The notes under the pieces were generated by a model that had not been told where the DNA came from, made no database searches, and worked only from the letters and a program-made list of their open reading frames with translations. Below, in pieces: positions 60,205 to 64,000 of a stretch of 64,000 nucleotides of DNA (position 1 is its first letter; the number at the start of each line of letters is the position of its first letter). This DNA comes from Tilletiaria anomala UBC 951. Its lineage: Eukaryota > Basidiomycota > Exobasidiomycetes > Georgefischeriales > Tilletiariaceae. The position numbers and the translations under genes are program-made. The stretch is taken from the NCBI RefSeq assembly GCF_000711695.1, contig NW_013546967.1, forward strand, positions 1 to 64,000, in the 5' to 3' direction.

Positions 60205-61071
60205 TCAGCGCTCACTTCCTTCTTGCCTCGATCTTGAAGCTTGTCTCGTATTCCTTTCTGCATCTCTGTCCCTGCTTCTACTCCTGCTGAGTGTTGAAAC
60301 AGACCGCGAGAATGAACGCGACCGCGACCTTGAGCTTGACGAAAAGCTGCGCGTTCGACTACGCCCTCGCCTGACTGCGCCGCGTGTGGGGCTTCTCGAA
60401 TAGGTGCGCGAGCCTGATGAGACTGAGCGAGACCGTGATCGTGATCGCGACCGCGAGCGGCTGTCACTGCTGTAAGTCCGCGACGATCTGGAAGAGGACC
60501 GAGATATCGAGCGGGATGAAGAGCTGCGCTTCGCCCTTCTTGGGCGTTTCGAGCTTCTCCGGTGGTCAGAAAGCGAGGCGGACGAGCGAGAAGAGCCTGT
60601 CGAAGACGAGCTTGAGGAGTGTGAGGATGACGTGGAGGATGACGAAATAGAGGGTCGAGAGCGTCGTCGCCGTTTTCCTTTGCTCTTGCCTGCCTCTTCC
60701 TCTTCCTCTTCTCTTGCCTTTTTGCGCTGTTTCAAAATTTCATCAGCCGTTCCCGTTCTGCGACAGCCAGGTTGGATATCAGTACGCAGTTCAGCGTTGC
60801 CCTTTTCGTAGCTGCGCAAGAGAAGGACGCACTTTCGTAGGTCTTCCGGAATGTCCTCCCCTCCTTTACTCTTAAACTTCTTGAGCGCCTTTGGGTCGGT
60901 CAGTGCCTGGCTCCTCGTCGGTCGCGAGACATATGGACGCTGTTTGTGGCACGTCCACGTCTCGTGACCCTGCTTCAGACAGCGTTGACAGACGGGCTGT
61001 ATAGGTCGGCTTCCCGTTGCCAACGAGCGAGGCGGGCCATGCCTTGTCGTGCCCACTCGGGAGGGGAACAT
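60205..61071 (-). CDS. ZCCHC10-like zinc-knuckle, RS-rich protein
   Basis: A single open frame from ATG 61071 gives 288 residues. Near the N-terminus a CCHC knuckle (CQRCLKQGHETWTC, about residues 28-41) is followed by HKQRPYVSRPTRSQALTDP. That combination is characteristic of the ZCCHC10 family. After an acidic-basic helix (KKAREEEEEEAGKSKGKRRR) the protein becomes a long Arg-Ser domain (residues ~135-288) with repeated RSRSRS and SSSS runs. RS domains take part in splicing-factor interactions and are heavily phosphorylated, so a nuclear RNA role is likely. A short in-frame intron around the middle (near GCRRTGTADEILK) cannot be excluded. The low-complexity DNA makes the C-terminal end the least certain part. 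Confidence 0.82.
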   Translation of the reverse strand: MFPSRVGTTRHGPPRSLATGSRPIQPVCQRCLKQGHETWTCHKQRPYVSRPTRSQALTDPKALKKFKSKGGEDIPEDLRKCVLLLRSYEKGNAELRTDIQPGCRRTGTADEILKQRKKAREEEEEEAGKSKGKRRRRSRPSISSSSTSSSHSSSSSSTGSSRSSASLSDHRRSSKRPRRAKRSSSSRSISRSSSRSSRTYSSDSRSRSRSRSRSRSVSSGSRTYSRSPTRGAVRRGRSRTRSFSSSSRSRSRSFSRSVSTLSRSRSRDRDAERNTRQASRSRQEGSER

Positions 61072-61526
61072 GGTGGCGTACCAAGGCAGAAGTTAGCAAG
61101 ATTGCTGCTAGCGTAAGGGGCCGATCCGAATGGCTACACCAAAGGTGTTGGTGCGATGGATTGAAAGAAAGAATATAAGCGGTGAGCGTTGATGAAGCAA
61201 GGTGCGATCACATATTTTGTGCAGTTGTTGTCCCGCGACTCACGCGGAGCCAAAAATTAAGCATGTGGTAGTAACGTCTCTCCTTGATGTCGCTCCCTTA
61301 GCCATGTGTACAAGGCTAACACTACTCCAAGGCATCTTGTTCTCTGGCTATCAGTTATTACTACTGGTGTACTCTTAAAACAGGTGCACTTTTGCGTTCG
61401 GCCGTCAGTGGGCTGGCCATCATCGCCAATAATCTGCTCGAATCCCAAAAGGAAGCCTTGCAGACGCCCCTCCACCGTGCCGAGACACCAGGCTGCACTG
61501 TGTCTAGTGAGGGGCAGACAATCAAC
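61072..61526. other. Divergent promoter, ZCCHC10-like / transporter
   Basis: 455 nt between divergent starts. No gene is supported. Confidence 0.5.
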
Positions 61527-64000
61527 ATGGCTGATCAGCCAAAAGAAGAACGTCGAAGACAAGACGTGACATACGAGAGCCGCATTGGATCGGTTGCGAG
61601 CACCTCCTCTGCCGCTGCGAGCCTCGGCAACGATGGGGCACGCAGTACAAGCGTGCACTCCCATATTGCTCTCCAGTCGGCCAAGCCGACCTCTGACGCT
61701 CCAGCAGTCTCGGAAAATGGGCGCTCGCACGATGAAGCGTCGTCCAGCGTACAGGACTTGAACCTAGAGGCGGGGTCTTCAAATGGGCGCCCTGCTTCTG
61801 GAACGCTGGAAGTGCCTGCTGCATGGGATGACTCCGACGATGAGGACGAAGGTGGCATTGGCATGCCTCATCGTTTTCTCAAAGTCCGTCGTCACGGAGA
61901 CGACTCAGATAAAGACGAAGACGAGAATTTACAGGCCCATTCACACTCTCAGCGCGGTGGTGCACGGATATTGAAAGGAGAAGGCCGGGCGCAAGCATGG
62001 ATGTCCACCAACATCCATGGCGAGCGAACACTCCACGGCTTTGAAGAGCTTCAAACTCGCGACTACTCGCGCATGCGGTCCCTCTCGGCGCTCCTGCCGT
62101 CGAAAATCACGCTTCGCCGTTTGTGGTCAGCTTTAACGTCAAATCCGTCGCAACCGGCATCGCTGTCCATTTTCACCGTCTCGCTCAACCTCTTTTCGAC
62201 ATCATTGCACCCCGCCGTCCTGCTCAGCTTGCCCTTTTATTTTTCGCGCACAGAGGTGCTGCTGGGCATCCTTGGGCTGTGTGCAGTTGCCATCCTCGGC
62301 GGTGTGGGAGGTGGCCTGTGGGTCGTGCTCGGGCGCTATGTCAATGCGACCAACGTCGAGAATATCGTAGGGGCAGGGTGCGCACGAAATAGTCGCTGGC
62401 GAGCAGAGATTGGCAGGACCGTCACAGGTCTTCTGGTAGGCACGTACGCCACTGGTAGTGCCTTCATTGCTTACTTTGGTATGTGTGCAAGGTGGTCAAC
62501 CCTCTCCTACACTTCTGCGCAGAAGCAACTGACACGTTGTCTTTCATGTTCACCGTCTCCAGCGTTGGCCGATTTGCTGCTCCAAATCTTCTTTCACTAC
62601 TCTCCTCGCGGCATTCCGTTGCACGATCGCGCCTTCGTGACGCTGGTGATCGGCGGGATCTTTACGACGCCACTCCTTGTCTTTCCACTCGCCAAGCGGA
62701 CGTTGATCCGTCTCAATTCGGGCCTCACCATCGTTCTATACCCACTGATTCTCACGATCTTGTTCGCCAAGATCTATACCTGGGAGCAGGAGACACTGCC
62801 GTCGCTCGATGTGACTCTTGAGCATCCAAAGAAGCTTGAACTTCCGAACGCGAACCCTTTCAGCTCGCCTTCGATTTGGGGACCCTATTCGCTTCTACCG
62901 CTCTTGACGCTCTCTTCATCGCCACTGCAAATCATGCAGCACCAGCGCAGCTTGCGAAGAAAAGGTCTGTCCGGGAGCAATGTCAAGGCTTTCATGGGCG
63001 CCCAAACTGGCCAGGTCCTTGCCGTCATTGGTGTTTGCACGGCGATGGGTGTCGGCGTGGGCCTCAAAGGAATGCATGAGCGCTTGGGCTTGCAACTTCA
63101 CCGTGAGTGCCACGGCTCCGCTCCGCTGTATAACTTGACTCGAGCAAATCTGACTGAATTGTGCAACACTCTCTGTCGCCTTGCAGCGAACCTCTTCACG
63201 TCCCTACCTAAGGGCGATGATACTGTAAATTTTGCGCGACTCCTCTTTGTTCTCCTGCTCAGCTCCCATCTGACGCTGTGCGTCGTCACGGCGCGTTCGT
63301 CGTGGTCCCGCATCCTCCGGCGCTTCAAACTGAATCCACTGCGTCGACGACGGAGGGTGCAGATGTCGTCGGCGGGGATCATTGCTGCAGACGACTCGCC
63401 GCACGTTGCTGTGAACAGCAGCAGCGCAGGGCCGCATCATCACCAGCCCGAAGCCACTGGAGAATGCTCGCATGATGAGGGGAACGTGATAGCGGAGGGC
63501 GGGCACCACTCGGCCGGGAGCGCCGCAAGCTCGCCGGCGCAGCCCTTCTCCATACGCGGCTCGCGCAGCAATTCACGCTTCCTGCGCGGAAATCTGCCAA
63601 AGCCACCGCGACGGTGGGGCAAGCTCGCGCGCAACGCGCTGGCCGGCCTGATCCTCTGGGCGCTCGTTGCGGGCCTCGCGTATGCGTCCGGCAACGGGCG
63701 CATCCGGCGCGGCGATGGAGAGAAAGATGGCGAGGAGGCGCGTTTTACGCGCGCGTCCGAGGTGCTCGGGCTCATGGGCGCCGCCGTCGGGTTTGTCCTG
63801 CCGAGCCTGGTGTGGGTCATTTTGTTCTGGATTCGCAGACCGAGAAGCATCCTGCCCGTCGGCGAGTCGCAGAACGCGCGCGACCTGGAGCGCCGACCAC
63901 TGCTTCCTCGCTCCGCGCTTTCGATCAATGACCACAGACCATCACCATCGCCACCACCACCAGCAGCAACAGCAGCAGGGCGGCATGAAGGCGAAGAGGG
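61527..64000 (+). CDS. Amino-acid-transporter-like membrane protein (3' end beyond the window)
   Basis: The gene starts at ATG 61527 and is still open at the right edge. Exons are 61527-62478, 62563-63102 and 63187 onward. Both introns are 84 nt, start GTATGT and GTGAGT, and contain no stop in the coding frame, so the unspliced frame is also open. Residues 1-180 are soluble, Ser/Asp-rich, with an acidic DDSDDEDEGG patch. About ten hydrophobic segments follow, including VLLGILGLCAVAILGGVGGG, GLLVGTYATGSAFIAYF, TLVIGGIFTTPLLVFPLAK and LTIVLYPLILTILFAKIY. The topology and the TTPLLVFPLAK segment resemble vacuolar amino-acid transporters (AVT/SLC38 type), but the match is moderate. A long hydrophilic loop (~520-660) separates the last segments. 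The end of the protein is not in this window. Confidence 0.7.
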   Translation, partial: MADQPKEERRRQDVTYESRIGSVASTSSAAASLGNDGARSTSVHSHIALQSAKPTSDAPAVSENGRSHDEASSSVQDLNLEAGSSNGRPASGTLEVPAAWDDSDDEDEGGIGMPHRFLKVRRHGDDSDKDEDENLQAHSHSQRGGARILKGEGRAQAWMSTNIHGERTLHGFEELQTRDYSRMRSLSALLPSKITLRRLWSALTSNPSQPASLSIFTVSLNLFSTSLHPAVLLSLPFYFSRTEVLLGILGLCAVAILGGVGGGLWVVLGRYVNATNVENIVGAGCARNSRWRAEIGRTVTGLLVGTYATGSAFIAYFGMCARWSTLSYTSAQKQLTRCLSCSPSPALADLLLQIFFHYSPRGIPLHDRAFVTLVIGGIFTTPLLVFPLAKRTLIRLNSGLTIVLYPLILTILFAKIYTWEQETLPSLDVTLEHPKKLELPNANPFSSPSIWGPYSLLPLLTLSSSPLQIMQHQRSLRRKGLSGSNVKAFMGAQTGQVLAVIGVCTAMGVGVGLKGMHERLGLQLHRECHGSAPLYNLTRANLTELCNTLCRLAANLFTSLPKGDDTVNFARLLFVLLLSSHLTLCVVTARSSWSRILRRFKLNPLRRRRRVQMSSAGIIAADDSPHVAVNSSSAGPHHHQPEATGECSHDEGNVIAEGGHHSAGSAASSPAQPFSIRGSRSNSRFLRGNLPKPPRRWGKLARNALAGLILWALVAGLAYASGNGRIRRGDGEKDGEEARFTRASEVLGLMGAAVGFVLPSLVWVILFWIRRPRSILPVGESQNARDLERRPLLPRSALSINDHRPSPSPPPPAATAAGRHEGEE

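Overview
This window is nuclear DNA of a fungus, most likely a basidiomycete. Gene order, GC-rich codon use, short GT-AG introns (mostly 58-113 nt, often with CTGAC or CTAAC branch sites) and Ser/Ala-rich protein tails would suit Ustilaginomycotina, but that placement is an inference. The genes are monocistronic, spliced and on both strands. I saw no bacterial operon, CRISPR array, tRNA, rRNA, recognisable transposon or virus-like element. The window reads as an ordinary housekeeping region of about 25 genes. Exon joins were worked out by hand from splice sites, phase and family alignment; in each full model the summed exon length is a multiple of three.

Layout. 1.1-2.2 kb: secreted acetoacetate-decarboxylase-like protein (+). 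3.0-6.9 kb: large protein of unknown function with a C-terminal Cys motif (+). 7.0-9.1 kb: ESCRT-I subunit Vps23/TSG101 (-). 9.7-12.1 kb: DUF2417 membrane alpha/beta-hydrolase (+). 12.2-13.5 kb: 3-hydroxyisobutyrate-dehydrogenase-like enzyme (-). 14.8-15.7 kb: small coiled-coil gene (+). 17.1-23.2 kb: very large CSC1/OSCA-type channel (+). 23.8-25.3 kb: Derlin with a Cdc48-binding tail (+). 25.9-27.4 kb: homocysteine S-methyltransferase (+). 27.5-30.0 kb: Dbp9 RNA helicase (-). 30.6-31.9 kb: Ubc12, the Nedd8-conjugating enzyme (+). 32.3-32.9 kb: Mix17/CHCHD2 (-). 33.7-35.7 kb: fragmented AT-hook coding sequence that may be decaying (+). 35.8-36.3 kb: small basic protein (-). 37.7-39.0 kb: AIM18-like chalcone-isomerase-fold protein (+). 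39.1-42.1 kb: urease (-). 42.8-44.4 kb: ERp38-type protein disulfide isomerase (-). 45.0-46.1 kb: glutathione S-transferase (+). 46.8-49.7 kb: Zn2Cys6 transcription factor (+). 50.7-53.5 kb: Fmp25 (+). 53.7-59.5 kb: cohesin loader Scc2 (-). 60.2-61.1 kb: ZCCHC10-like RS protein (-). 61.5 kb to the right edge: amino-acid-transporter-like protein, cut by the window end (+).

The genes do not form one pathway. Several relate loosely: Derlin and the PDI in ER protein quality control; Mix17, Fmp25, the AIM18-like protein and possibly the GST in mitochondria; urease and the transporter in nitrogen use. I do not see a new multi-gene system. The points most worth a second look are the disrupted AT-hook locus, the 1979-residue CSC1 channel, a one-frame break in the Zn2Cys6 factor, the unrecognised coiled-coil and Cys-motif proteins, the Ubc12 micro-exon, and small spliced genes that open-reading-frame searches miss.
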